From positions 1 to 64,000 of the forward strand of contig NZ_CAKTGT010000004.1 of the NCBI RefSeq assembly GCF_934561735.1: 64,000 bases of DNA, in the 5' to 3' direction. The translations under genes and the position numbers were made by a program. Positions 16,395-24,987 of this stretch are shown here, one piece after another; within the stretch, counting starts at the first letter, position 1; the number at the start of each line of letters is the position of its first letter. Source of the stretch: an uncultured Eubacterium sp. (GTDB lineage Bacteria > Bacillota > Clostridia > Oscillospirales > Acutalibacteraceae). Under the pieces are notes generated by a model. It was given only the letters and a program-made list of their open reading frames with translations, searched no databases and had not been told where the DNA came from.

Positions 16395-16426
16395 TTAAAA
16401 GGGGCTGTAAAAACAGTCCCTTTTAA
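16395..16426. terminator. bidirectional rho-independent terminator
   Basis: Fourteen-bp stem TTAAAAGGGGCTGT / ACAGTCCCTTTTAA (one G.U), AAAA loop, between convergent genes. Confidence 0.85.
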
Positions 16427-16435
16427 TATTATTTA

Positions 16436-16876
16436 TTAATTTTGATGTATTAATGTGCCGTCTTTATCCCAAGAAACGGTTGAAATATCGTAGTAAACAT
16501 TTTTACTGTCATCATAGTATATTGACATACTGCCGTCTTTAAGCGAAAGCTTGTTATCCTCATCATAATAGAGATAGCCTTGCTCGGTAACATAGCACTG
16601 AAGCCCGTTTAAGCGTTCGCCCGTTGACTGATTGACATAATCGGGCATATAATCCTCTGCCGTTTCAAGCTTATAGGCGTTGCCGTCTTTGTCATAAAAC
16701 AGAACATCAAGCGTTGAAGAATAAGAATTGCCCTTAGCATCATAATACTTTTCCTGCGATGCCGTGGTTTGTGCCTTTGATATGCCGTCTTTTGTATCGG
16801 CTGATTTTGAGCACGCCGAAAAAACGGACAACAATGTTAAAATTGCAAGCAAAAGAGCACCGATTTTTTTCATCAT
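16436..16876 (-). CDS. small lipoprotein with YDxxGN-type repeats
   Basis: 146 residues. Signal peptide with lipobox VFSAC. The mature part repeats short Tyr/Asp/Gly motifs (YYDAKGNSYSS, FYDKDGNAYK, YYDEDNKLS, YYDDSKNVYYD), reminiscent of beta-strand repeats. No family recognised. Its ATG overlaps the stop of the Fe-dependent dehydrogenase (ATGA), so translation is coupled to it; a second ATG follows immediately and could also serve. Confidence 0.7.
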   Translation of the reverse strand: MMKKIGALLLAILTLLSVFSACSKSADTKDGISKAQTTASQEKYYDAKGNSYSSTLDVLFYDKDGNAYKLETAEDYMPDYVNQSTGERLNGLQCYVTEQGYLYYDEDNKLSLKDGSMSIYYDDSKNVYYDISTVSWDKDGTLIHQN

Positions 16877-17955
16877 CTCGCAAATACCTCTTTGTAAATA
16901 TTCATTACATCGGCGGAGGTGAATTTTATCGGATTATTGCCGAGCCTTGTAACATCAACCTTTGATGTAAAAATCGGAATATTCTTGCTGTCGGTTTTAG
17001 GATAAGGGAGCTCAAATTCTTTGAGAATATTATTAAAAATCTCAAGACCTTCTCTTGCGTTCTTACCGCCGAGAAGTATGCCGATTTCGTCAAATCTGTC
17101 ATACGCACCTGCGTACGCTTCCTCGCCGTTATTATCAAGCATATACTCCCAAATAACGGACAGACCCGAAGCCACGGAATGACCGTGAGAAGTGCCGCAG
17201 TTCATAGTGATACAATAGCACATTGCGTGAGCCGAAGTTGTGCCCGTGATGTTGATAGCCTTGCCGGCGTAATAAGAAGCCCAAAGCATGCCCTCATTGC
17301 CGTCTGCGGTGTTATTGATATATCCGTCCTTATTTGCCATAAATCCGAGTATGCCTTTTTTTGCATATTCACGGCTTTCATCGGTTGCTTTGACGCTCCA
17401 GTAGCTTTCGATTGAATGGCAAAGTGCATCAAGGCAGGTACACTTACGCTGATAAAGCGGAAGCGTTGACAAAAGGCTTGAATCAAGAATTACATAATCC
17501 GGCAAAAAGTCAAGATTTGCAACGCTGATTTTGTCCACCTCGTTTACATAGAAAACGGACGACTTTGTAGCCTCCGCACCCGTACCTGCGGTTGTAGGGA
17601 TATAAAGCGACTTTATATCGTTATTTTTCATAGGTTCTTCAAGGCATTTTGACACATCATTTGTTGCCATAAGTCTAATCATTTTGGCACTGTCAATCGG
17701 TGAACCGCCGCCTGCACCTATGATAAAATCACACTTTTCGTCATTAAAAATCTTTGCGGCATCAACCATATCCTCAAATCTCGGATTAGGTCTGATACAG
17801 TCAAACACTACTATATTAAACTGTTTTAAATATTCAAAAATCTCTGTCTTTTGAAAGCTTTTGCCACAACAAACAAAAGGCTTTTTGACATTGTTTTGTT
17901 CAAAAACATCCTTTATTTGGCGGTAGCTTTCAAGCGCCTTACCTTTAGTCTGCAT
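16873..17955 (-). CDS. iron-containing alcohol dehydrogenase, phosphonoacetaldehyde-reductase-like subgroup
   Basis: 360 residues from ATG 17955, which overlaps the end of iolB by 11 bases; a frame extension to 18015 would overlap far more. NAD(P) loop GAGGGSPIDSAK (80-91) and TTAGTGAEAT; metal ligands D176 and H180 in LDALCHSIESY, H243 in SAHAMCYCITMNCG and H257 in SHGHS. The second histidine of the usual 'HxMxH' stretch is Tyr (Y247), as I recall for phosphonoacetaldehyde reductase relatives. Reduces or oxidises a small aldehyde/alcohol. Position after iolB suggests an inositol- or sugar-acid-derived semialdehyde, but no phosphonate or complete iol genes are nearby, so the substrate is open. 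Confidence 0.78.
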   Translation of the reverse strand: MQTKGKALESYRQIKDVFEQNNVKKPFVCCGKSFQKTEIFEYLKQFNIVVFDCIRPNPRFEDMVDAAKIFNDEKCDFIIGAGGGSPIDSAKMIRLMATNDVSKCLEEPMKNNDIKSLYIPTTAGTGAEATKSSVFYVNEVDKISVANLDFLPDYVILDSSLLSTLPLYQRKCTCLDALCHSIESYWSVKATDESREYAKKGILGFMANKDGYINNTADGNEGMLWASYYAGKAINITGTTSAHAMCYCITMNCGTSHGHSVASGLSVIWEYMLDNNGEEAYAGAYDRFDEIGILLGGKNAREGLEIFNNILKEFELPYPKTDSKNIPIFTSKVDVTRLGNNPIKFTSADVMNIYKEVFAR

Positions 17956-18718
17956 TTGCAAGCCACTCATATTCCGGAACATAAATTCTTGTTTTATCCC
18001 ACGGGTCACCGTCAAGATGACGAATCATCCATACATAGTACATCTCAAATCCCGGTGCGGTAACCTGCTGGTGAGCGTTGCCGCCACGGATACAAAGGCA
18101 AGAGCCGTTTTGAGTTTTGTATGGTGTATCGCCCTCAAATCCTGCACCGAAGCCTTCCTCGTGGTCAAACTGATAGTAATAAACCTCGGGTTGCGGATGA
18201 TGATGAGGCGGATATGACGACCATCTGCCCGGTTGATTGAAAACTTCGCCCATTACCATATTTGAATACGGTGCATTATCAAGGTCAAACATTGTAGACA
18301 CGATTCTATGACCTGTGCCGTTCCATTGACCTTTGCCGAATTCCTGATAAAGGCAATTGTCGGGATTGTAAAACACAGGTGCCCAAGTTCTGTCGTTATC
18401 GGTCATTTGAACGATAACTTCGCTCTCCTTTTTTGCTGTTACAACAGCCTTTGTACCGTGCGAAAAGTGAACGGCATACGGAGTTTTTTGAAACGGATTT
18501 GCACGCTCGCAATCCTCGTTGATGCTGTCGCCCACCGTAAAATTAACGGCACCTTTGAGCAAAAGAATCGCACACTCGTTTTTGTCCTCATCAACAGTCA
18601 AGGTTTCGCCCTCGGCTAATTTTTTTACATAAATATCCATCAGCATTTCGCTGTTTTCGCCGTTCATTCGGCAAAGATATTTTTTACCTTCTTCATTATA
18701 CTTAGGATTGTAAAGCAT
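17945..18718 (-). CDS. iolB: 5-deoxy-glucuronate isomerase (IolB) homologue
   Basis: 257 residues, two cupin halves. The signature metal-binding stretch GRWSSYPPHHHPQPEVYYY, followed by the C-terminal cupin GNAHQQVTAPGFEMYYVW, is characteristic of IolB, which converts 5-deoxy-glucuronate to 2-deoxy-5-keto-gluconate in inositol breakdown. AAAGGGG precedes the ATG. The other iol genes (iolA, C, D, E, G, J) are absent around it; instead it is fused in an overlapping operon with a Fe-dependent dehydrogenase and a lipoprotein. A relative acting on another deoxy-uronate is possible. Confidence 0.85.
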   Translation of the reverse strand: MLYNPKYNEEGKKYLCRMNGENSEMLMDIYVKKLAEGETLTVDEDKNECAILLLKGAVNFTVGDSINEDCERANPFQKTPYAVHFSHGTKAVVTAKKESEVIVQMTDNDRTWAPVFYNPDNCLYQEFGKGQWNGTGHRIVSTMFDLDNAPYSNMVMGEVFNQPGRWSSYPPHHHPQPEVYYYQFDHEEGFGAGFEGDTPYKTQNGSCLCIRGGNAHQQVTAPGFEMYYVWMIRHLDGDPWDKTRIYVPEYEWLANAD

Positions 18719-18737
18719 AATAGCACCCCTTTAAATA

Positions 18738-18764
18738 TCGGAGCGGGCAAGCCCGTCCCCTACA
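18738..18764. repeat. short palindromic intergenic element (CGGGCAAGCCCG core)
   Basis: ATCGGAGCGGGC-AA-GCCCGTCCCCTACA between nadC and iolB. The TGTAGGGG end matches the CGTAGGGG end of the element at 353-412, suggesting the same class of extragenic palindrome. Confidence 0.45.
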
Positions 18765-18776
18765 ATTTTAATTAAC

Positions 18777-19616
18777 TCATTCAATCGTTGTTAAGTTTTT
18801 AAGGCTGACATCCATAATCATTGCAGAGTGAGTAAGTGCACCGCAAGAAACAAAATCAACGCCGATTTCGGCAATTTCCTTGAGTCGTTCTTTTGTTACA
18901 TTACCGCTGCACTCTGTTTGAGCCTTGTCGCCTATCATTTCAACAGCCTTACGCATTGTGTCGTTGTCCATATTATCAAGCATAATAATATCCGCACCTG
19001 CGTCAAGAGCTTCCTTAACCTGCTCAAGAGTTTCGGTTTCTATCTCAATTTTTCTTACAAACGGAGCATAAGCCTTTGCCATCTCAATAGCCTTTGTAAC
19101 AGAACCTGCCGCACCGATGTGGTTATCTTTGAGAAGAACACCGTCGGAAAGATTATATCTGTGATTTGTTGCACCGCCGACCTTAACAGCGTGCTTTTCA
19201 AAAGGACGCATATTTGGTGTGGTTTTTCTTGTGTCAAGAAGCACGGTTTTGTAGCCTTTAAGTTCATTTACATATTCTCTTGTCATGGTGGCAATGCCGC
19301 TCATACGCTGAAGATAGTTAAGTGCAGTTCTTTCGCCTGACAAAATCGCTTTTACATCGCCGTAGATAACGCCGATTAAATCGCCTTTTTTAACAAAATC
19401 GCCATCCTTAAAATTAGCTTCAAAGCGGCTTGTATCATCAAGAATTTTGAATGTGCGTTCAAAAACATCAAGACCGCAAACAATACCGTCCTGCTTGCAG
19501 ATAAGGTCTGCCTTGCCCTGCTTGTTTTCAGGCATAACAGCATTTGTGCTTACATCCTCGGAGGTAATGTCCTCCTTTAATGTGTTGATAATATAATCAT
19601 CAACATTAATCTTCAT
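18777..19616 (-). CDS. nadC: nicotinate-nucleotide pyrophosphorylase (carboxylating)
   Basis: 279 residues. Condenses quinolinate with PRPP to nicotinate mononucleotide. Conserved DTRKTTPNMRPFEKHAVKVGG (seen as DTRKTTPNMR then KHAVKVGG), LLKDNHI and the C-terminal SGN and SCGALTHSA phosphate-binding motifs are intact. ATG 19616 overlaps the nadB stop by 11 bases; an ATG at 19634 is an alternative. Lies directly after nadB. Confidence 0.95.
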   Translation of the reverse strand: MKINVDDYIINTLKEDITSEDVSTNAVMPENKQGKADLICKQDGIVCGLDVFERTFKILDDTSRFEANFKDGDFVKKGDLIGVIYGDVKAILSGERTALNYLQRMSGIATMTREYVNELKGYKTVLLDTRKTTPNMRPFEKHAVKVGGATNHRYNLSDGVLLKDNHIGAAGSVTKAIEMAKAYAPFVRKIEIETETLEQVKEALDAGADIIMLDNMDNDTMRKAVEMIGDKAQTECSGNVTKERLKEIAEIGVDFVSCGALTHSAMIMDVSLKNLTTIE

Positions 19617-20931
19617 CGTTACACCATTTAGCATAAAAATCCGGGTCCTTTCTCTTTATCTCGTCCATAATAATATGTTTAAACTCTTTTTGTATTTCTT
19701 CCTTTGAAGTATACTTTTCAAGGTCAACCTCCGGAACATCACTTGGTTTAACCGAAGTGTCGTTTGCAATTGTATCGGCTGCACGCTTTGCAAAAACAAG
19801 GCTTTCAAGAAGCGAATTTGATGCAAGACGGTTTTTGCCGTGAACACCGTTGCAAGCGGTTTCGCCTACGGCATAAAGATTTTTCATAGAAGTTACGCCG
19901 TTTGTGTCGGTCTTGACACCGCCCATCATATAGTGCTGTGCAGGGGTTACGGGAACATTGTCCTTTGTCATATCGTAGCCCTCTTCCATACAAGCCTCAA
20001 AAATGTTCGGAAATCTTTTCTTTGCTTCCTCGCTTGTCATAGTCGGGAGATTGAGATACACATGGTCTGTGCCGAACTTCTTCATTTCCTTAACAATAGC
20101 GTTTGTAACAACATCTCTCGGTTGAAGTTCGTCTGTAAAACGCTCGCCGTTTTCGTTGAGAAGCACTGCACCCTCGCCTCTTACACTCTCGCTGATAAGG
20201 AAGCGTCTGCCCTCTTTTTTGCTGTAAAGAGTGGTTGGGTGAATTTGAATGTAGTTCATATTTTGAAGTTCGATTCCGTGCTTGAGAGCAAGAGCAAACG
20301 AGTCGCCCGTAATATGCGGATAGTTGGTTGAATTCTTGAACAGACCGCCGATACCGCCCGTTGCAAGAATAACATTATCTGCAAGAATTGCACCTTTTTC
20401 GCCGTATTCATCATAGCAAACAATGCCGTAGCACACATTGTCCTTTTCAATAAGGTCAATCATTGTTGTGCGAGTAACAAATGTAATATTAGGCTTTGTT
20501 TTAGCAATGTCAAGAAGCGTTGCGGTGATTTCCTTGCCCGTTTCGTCCTTATGGTGAAGAATACGGTTGCGGCGATGTGCACCCTCACGGGTGTAGTCGT
20601 ATTCGCCATCACCGTCGGTATCAAACTTTACACCCAAATCAATAAGTGTGCCGATGACATCCTGCGACGACTCAATCATAACACGAACAGACTCCGGATT
20701 ATTCTCATAGTGTCCGGCTTTCATAGTGTCCTCAAAATAGCAGTCAAAGTCGTTTATGTCTTTAAGAACGCACACTCCGCCCTGTGCCAAAAACGAATCG
20801 CAGTCATCAAGATTTTCCTTGGTGATTACCAAAACATCCTGCTCTTTCGGCAGGCAAAGTGCGGCAAAAAGTCCGGCAACGCCGGAGCCGACAATTACTG
20901 TATCGGTTTTTATAAAATTATCCTTTTTCAT
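19606..20931 (-). CDS. nadB: L-aspartate oxidase
   Basis: 441 residues. FAD-dependent oxidation of L-aspartate to iminoaspartate, first step of de novo NAD synthesis. N-terminal FAD loop VIVGSGVAGLFAALCL, succinate-dehydrogenase/fumarate-reductase-like SFLAQGG, REGAHRRNRILHHKDETG (seen as EGAHRRNRILHH), and the active-site arginine segment LASNSLLESLVFA. It is shorter at the C-terminus than the E. coli enzyme (about 540), lacking much of the helical tail, as in many Firmicutes. nadA (quinolinate synthase) is not in the window. Confidence 0.94.
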   Translation of the reverse strand: MKKDNFIKTDTVIVGSGVAGLFAALCLPKEQDVLVITKENLDDCDSFLAQGGVCVLKDINDFDCYFEDTMKAGHYENNPESVRVMIESSQDVIGTLIDLGVKFDTDGDGEYDYTREGAHRRNRILHHKDETGKEITATLLDIAKTKPNITFVTRTTMIDLIEKDNVCYGIVCYDEYGEKGAILADNVILATGGIGGLFKNSTNYPHITGDSFALALKHGIELQNMNYIQIHPTTLYSKKEGRRFLISESVRGEGAVLLNENGERFTDELQPRDVVTNAIVKEMKKFGTDHVYLNLPTMTSEEAKKRFPNIFEACMEEGYDMTKDNVPVTPAQHYMMGGVKTDTNGVTSMKNLYAVGETACNGVHGKNRLASNSLLESLVFAKRAADTIANDTSVKPSDVPEVDLEKYTSKEEIQKEFKHIIMDEIKRKDPDFYAKWCNDED

Positions 20932-20984
20932 ACTCTTAAAATCCTATATTAAAAATTTTTTGTATTTTTAACTATACTTATTTA

Positions 20985-21013
20985 AATATATATCTTTATT
21001 AATAAAATGTCAA
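20985..21013 (-). promoter_or_regulatory. sigma-A promoter of nadBC
   Basis: Minus strand TTGACA (21008-21013), 17 bases, TATATT (20985-20990). Confidence 0.7.
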
Positions 21014-21060
21014 TAGAACAGCGTCAGAAATTGTTACAATATAAAGAAAAATAATAAAAC

Positions 21061-21089
21061 TTGAAAATTTAATAAAAATCATTTATAAT
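21061..21089 (+). promoter_or_regulatory. sigma-A promoter of the LysR-type gene
   Basis: TTGAAA, 17 bases, TATAAT, 43 bases before the gene. Back-to-back with the nadBC promoter, the arrangement usual for LysR control of a divergent operon. Confidence 0.7.
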
Positions 21090-21131
21090 GAAGAAAGTAA
21101 TTGTGTTATTTGAGAGGAACATATTTTTACT

Positions 21132-22013
21132 ATGGACATTAAAAATTTTGAAACCTTTATACAGGTTGCGGACCAAAACAGTTTTACAAAAGCGGCGAAA
21201 AAGCTCGGCTACACACAGTCAGCGGTTTCGGCACAAATCAAACAGCTTGAGCACGCATACGGAGTGCTCCTTTTTGAGCGTGTAAACCACACGGTAAAGT
21301 TGACTCCAAAGGGCGAACAGATACTTCAGCTTGCACAAAAATTACTTGCAACCGTTGAAGATATTGAAAACACGGCAAGCAGCAAAAAAGACATCAACGG
21401 CAAGGTTAGAATTGCGATGTGCGATTCCCTTTGTCACTGGCTGTTTTGGGATAATTTTGACCATTTTCACAATACATATCCAAACATTTCGCTCAAGATT
21501 TTTCCTGCAAGCACGGAGGAAATGTTCCGCCTTGCAAACCAAAACGATGTTGACCTTATCTTTACGCTCGACAAACATATTTACGACAGCAACTACACGA
21601 TTGTAAAAGAGCACAAGGTGAAAACCCACTTCATTATGGGCAATGAAAATCCGCTGTTCAAAAAGGACAAAATCACCATTGAGGATGTGCTTGAACAGCC
21701 GTTCATACTCACCGAAAAGGGTATGAGTTATCGCCAAAGACTTGACGATTATCTTGCAAAAGAATCTATGGAAATCAATCCGTTTTTGGAAATCGGCGAT
21801 ACCGAACTCATTTGCCATTTGGTTGAAAAAAATATGGGAATCTCGTATCTTCCCGACTTCATCACAGATGAATATGTTGCCAAAGGCAAGGTTAAGCAAT
21901 TTGAAGTTGACACCATCAGCGATGAAATTTGGATTCAGATGCTCTATCACAAAAGCAAATGGATTACTCCTGCAATGCAAACTGTTATGGACTACATCTG
22001 TTCAATATTATAA
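21132..22013 (+). CDS. LysR-family transcriptional regulator
   Basis: 293 residues. N-terminal winged HTH (residues 1-60: FETFIQVADQNSFTKAAKKL, QSAVSAQIKQLEHAYGVLLF), then a LysR substrate-binding domain. GAGG lies 14 bases before the ATG, rather far, so translation may be weak. It faces nadBC across a 200-base region with two opposed promoters; regulation of nadBC or of itself is inferred from position. The inducer is unknown. Confidence 0.9.
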   Translation: MDIKNFETFIQVADQNSFTKAAKKLGYTQSAVSAQIKQLEHAYGVLLFERVNHTVKLTPKGEQILQLAQKLLATVEDIENTASSKKDINGKVRIAMCDSLCHWLFWDNFDHFHNTYPNISLKIFPASTEEMFRLANQNDVDLIFTLDKHIYDSNYTIVKEHKVKTHFIMGNENPLFKKDKITIEDVLEQPFILTEKGMSYRQRLDDYLAKESMEINPFLEIGDTELICHLVEKNMGISYLPDFITDEYVAKGKVKQFEVDTISDEIWIQMLYHKSKWITPAMQTVMDYICSIL

Positions 22014-22026
22014 CTGAAAAACCATT

Positions 22027-22065
22027 AAAAGCGTAAGACAACTCCTGCTATCTTACGCTTTTTAT
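22027..22065 (+). terminator. rho-independent terminator of the LysR gene
   Basis: Twelve-bp stem AAAAGCGTAAGA / TCTTACGCTTTT, 12-base loop, followed by TTATT. Confidence 0.82.
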
Positions 22066-22117
22066 TATAGTTGAATTTAATTTCTACATACGATAAAAAT
22101 CTTTTATGCCCAAACGC

Positions 22118-22146
22118 TTGAACATAAATTATTTTGGTGGTACACT
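22118..22146 (+). promoter_or_regulatory. promoter of the orphan ABC binding-protein gene
   Basis: TTGAAC, 17 bases, TACACT, 34 bases upstream of the gene start. Confidence 0.5.
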
Positions 22147-22180
22147 GTTGTTGAAATAAAAAAATTAAAGGGGTATTAAA

Positions 22181-23197
22181 ATGAAAAAGATAATCAAAAG
22201 AGCAGCCTGCGTGGCACTTTCTGTGCTTATGATAGGCGGAGCGTTTGCAGGATGCAGTACACAGGACAACAACAATGACGGCAAAAAGGTGTACAAGGTT
22301 GGCGTTTGTCAACTTGTTCAGCACGCTGCACTCGACAAAGCAACAGAAGGTTTCCAAGCTGCAATCAAGGAAAAGTTGGGCGACAAGGTTGATGTTGATG
22401 TTCAAAACGCCTCAGGCGACACGGCAAACTGCACAACAATCGCAAACAAGTTTGTATCATCGGGCTACGACCTTATTATGGCAGTTGCAACACCTGCACT
22501 TCAAGCTTGCACAACAGCAACCGCCGCATCACAAACACCGATTGTTGCAACCGCTGTTACACACTTTGGCACAGCACTCGACATTGATATGCCGGCTGAC
22601 GGAGCAACAGGCATCAATGTAACAGGAACTACGGACCTTGCACCGCTTGATAAACAGGCAGAACAGCTTGCAACATTGTTCCCTGAGGCTAAAAAGGTTG
22701 GTATTCTCTACTGCTCAGCAGAGGCTAACTCAAAACTTCAAGCAGATGAAATGACAAGCATTATAAGCAAAATGGGTCTTGATGTTAAATCATACACATT
22801 CACAGATTCAAACGATATTCAATCAGCTGCACAAAAAGCCGCAACATCATCGGATGTTCTTTACATTCCGACCGACAATGTTGTTGCATCAAACGGTGCA
22901 ATTGTTGACGAAGTTTGCCAAGCCGCAAACACACCGATTATCGGTGCCGAAGCAATGGCTTGCCTCAAATACAACGCTGTGGCTACATATTCAATCGATT
23001 ATTATGAAATCGGCTACCAAGCAGGCTTGATGGCATACGATATTCTTGAAAACGGCAAAGACCCGGCAACAATGAATATCCAGTCACCGCAAAAACTCAC
23101 ATCACAGTACATTCCTGAAATGGCAAAGAAATACGGCGTTCTTGACAAGATTGAAAAGGACGGCACATACCAAGTTTTGGAAGCAGAAGAAGAATAA
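22181..23197 (+). CDS. ABC-type substrate-binding lipoprotein, TrpX-like family
   Basis: 338 residues. Signal peptide with lipobox FAGC (C about 25). The mature protein is of the ABC_sub_bind type (KVGVCQLVQHAALDKATEGF, DLIMAVATPALQ, TGTTDLAPLDKQ, KKVGILYCSAEANS, YIPTDNVVASN), the family that includes tryptophan-binding TrpX of streptococci. The usual permease and ATPase partners do not follow; a terminator comes 14 bases after the stop. AAAGGGG precedes the ATG. Substrate unknown; an aromatic amino acid is the family-based guess. Confidence 0.85.
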   Translation: MKKIIKRAACVALSVLMIGGAFAGCSTQDNNNDGKKVYKVGVCQLVQHAALDKATEGFQAAIKEKLGDKVDVDVQNASGDTANCTTIANKFVSSGYDLIMAVATPALQACTTATAASQTPIVATAVTHFGTALDIDMPADGATGINVTGTTDLAPLDKQAEQLATLFPEAKKVGILYCSAEANSKLQADEMTSIISKMGLDVKSYTFTDSNDIQSAAQKAATSSDVLYIPTDNVVASNGAIVDEVCQAANTPIIGAEAMACLKYNAVATYSIDYYEIGYQAGLMAYDILENGKDPATMNIQSPQKLTSQYIPEMAKKYGVLDKIEKDGTYQVLEAEEE

Positions 23198-23211
23198 GCA
23201 CTATACAAAAC

Positions 23212-23245
23212 GACACCGCTTCGCTATGAAGTGGTGTCATCTTTT
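23212..23245. terminator. bidirectional rho-independent terminator
   Basis: Eleven-bp stem GACACCGCTTC / GAAGTGGTGTC (one G.U), 5-base loop, T-rich tail, between convergent genes. Confidence 0.8.
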
Positions 23246-24257
23246 AGTTATGAATATATTGGAACGAAGCGGGTTTTGTTTCCATATTTCCGTTTTTATC
23301 AAACGAAATATCAACAACGCTTTTTGACACCGAATCATCATTAAAGACAACTTCAAATGTGAGGGTGTCTTTTATTTTTGTAAGGTCAACATCGGGATTT
23401 TCATCGAAAAGTTCGTAAAATTCGTTACTCATTTTCCAATTGATTCTGAAGCTTGCATCACCGATTTTTTCAAGTTTCATACATCTGCGAAACCTGTCAC
23501 CCGACAGAGATGCGTACTTCGTGTTGCGATTTTTGATATAGATATTTTCTAATTCATCTGCATCGGCTAAAGTTTTACCGTCTATTCGCTTCAAATTTTC
23601 ATCAAACAATGAATCTTCGGCAACAATTTCCATTTCGCCGTATTTTTGATTTGAATTTGTGACACGAATTTCTTTTACATTGGCGTAATCGTCCTCGCTC
23701 AAATCAAAGTCAAACGCACCGCAATAAGCAGAATAAACAAGAGCATTATCCATTCTTTCAATTTGCAAAGCTGTGGAAAAATAAACTTCGTTTCCATCGA
23801 CAAAGCCCTCAACAAGCTTAAAATCCTTGTGAATTCCGTCTATCAAATCATTTATTTCCGCCTCGGATTTGCCTTTAATACTCCATGCACCGATTTGACA
23901 ATACGGCGGTGATTCCACGCTTATATCGCTGACATCCATTGCATAAGTTTTTTCATCATTGGCATACACGATATTAACAAAACCCGGTGCAACCTTACTT
24001 GTTGCTGAATCCGATTGCGTTGGTGCCGAAACCGAATGTTCCGAAGTAAGAACATTGTCTGTACCGATTAAGTCATTTGCTCCCAAACCTGTCACAATAA
24101 CTGCCAATGCCATAACCGATACCAAGCCCAAAACCACAGGCTTTTTTGACTTTTTCGTTTTATTTTGAGCACCCTCAACCTTTGCCTTTAGTCTTGTTTG
24201 CAAATGTGCATCGGGTTTTACAAAATCTAACGAATTTTTAAAATCATCATATTTCAT
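23244..24257 (-). CDS. anti-sigma-factor-like membrane protein
   Basis: 337 residues. A short cytoplasmic N-terminus (about 38 residues, LQTRLKAKVEGAQNK) leads to one transmembrane helix (40-60) and a large extracellular domain with no family I recognise. It overlaps the ECF sigma gene upstream by 11 bases, the usual arrangement for sigma/anti-sigma pairs. The N-terminus lacks the His-Cys-Cys zinc motif of ZAS-type anti-sigmas, so it belongs to the zinc-free class seen in Clostridia. The extracellular part could sense envelope stress or a ligand (inference). Confidence 0.7.
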   Translation of the reverse strand: MKYDDFKNSLDFVKPDAHLQTRLKAKVEGAQNKTKKSKKPVVLGLVSVMALAVIVTGLGANDLIGTDNVLTSEHSVSAPTQSDSATSKVAPGFVNIVYANDEKTYAMDVSDISVESPPYCQIGAWSIKGKSEAEINDLIDGIHKDFKLVEGFVDGNEVYFSTALQIERMDNALVYSAYCGAFDFDLSEDDYANVKEIRVTNSNQKYGEMEIVAEDSLFDENLKRIDGKTLADADELENIYIKNRNTKYASLSGDRFRRCMKLEKIGDASFRINWKMSNEFYELFDENPDVDLTKIKDTLTFEVVFNDDSVSKSVVDISFDKNGNMETKPASFQYIHN

Positions 24258-24726
24258 TTTCGTAACCCTCCAATTCTAATTTCAGAATATCCCGTCCACG
24301 CTTCAATCGCATTTTTACACTCGACTGTGAAATTTTTAATGTATCGGCGATTTGCGACACGGAATAATCGTAATAGTAATAAAGGATGACAGCAGTTTTA
24401 TATTTTGGCGAAAGTTTGACTATCTTTTGCAAAATATCAATTCTGCTTTCGTTATTGATGTTTTCGCACTCACCTGCAAGCACAACATCATCAATGCAAA
24501 TATTTTTGTTTTCGCTTCTTTTAAGCATATCCTTGCACTGATTTTGCGTTACACGAATGAGCCACGCTTTTTGATGCTCGTCTGTACCGTCGGGGAGTTT
24601 TTGCAACGCTTTGACAAAAACCTCCTGCAAGGCATCCTCGGCATCGTGCGAATTGCCAAAATACAAAAAGGCTATTTTATAAAGCATTTCTCCGTATTTT
24701 TGATACAGTTCATCAAAATTTATCAC
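24247..24726 (-). CDS. ECF-type RNA polymerase sigma factor
   Basis: 159 residues from a GTG start at 24726, preferred because GGGAG lies nine bases upstream; ATGs at 24735 and 24732 abut that site too closely. Sigma region 2 (YKIAFLYFGNSHDAEDALQEVFVKA; key DAEDALQEVF) and region 4 (SPKYKTAVILYYYYDYSVSQ, then SQSSVKMRLKRGR) are clear, with no region 1 or 3. Paired with the downstream membrane protein. An upstream stretch TGTGACC...CGTTTT might be an autoregulated promoter, but this is a guess. Confidence 0.92.
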   Translation of the reverse strand: MINFDELYQKYGEMLYKIAFLYFGNSHDAEDALQEVFVKALQKLPDGTDEHQKAWLIRVTQNQCKDMLKRSENKNICIDDVVLAGECENINNESRIDILQKIVKLSPKYKTAVILYYYYDYSVSQIADTLKISQSSVKMRLKRGRDILKLELEGYENEI

Positions 24727-24891
24727 TGCCATCATCTCCCTTCTCTACTATCAAAACGATTGTGAGGATAAAACGGTCACATAAAAATATTTCTGTAAAT
24801 TAGGTAAATATTGAGAAAGGTTCTGAATTTCGTTTTCTTGCGAAGAAAGATGTATATAAATACCTCGACTGAGCAAAAAACGAAAAACGCC

Positions 24892-24926
24892 AAAAGCACC
24901 GCAAATTCGATACTTACGGTGCTTTT
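24892..24926 (-). terminator. rho-independent terminator of the polysaccharide deacetylase gene
   Basis: Ten-bp stem AAAAGCACCG / CGGTGCTTTT with a 15-base loop; T-rich tail on the minus strand. The rest of the 24727-24987 gap shows no gene with a ribosome site. Confidence 0.65.
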
Positions 24927-24987
24927 ACAATCTCTCCGTCAACATTGGTTGATTTATTATCAGCGTGTTTCAGGAGCTTTATCAAAT

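Noticed and set aside
16873..17955. phosphonate biosynthesis locus, from the phosphonoacetaldehyde-reductase-like dehydrogenase
   Set aside because: No phosphoenolpyruvate mutase or phosphonopyruvate decarboxylase nearby; only the dehydrogenase subgroup resembles it.
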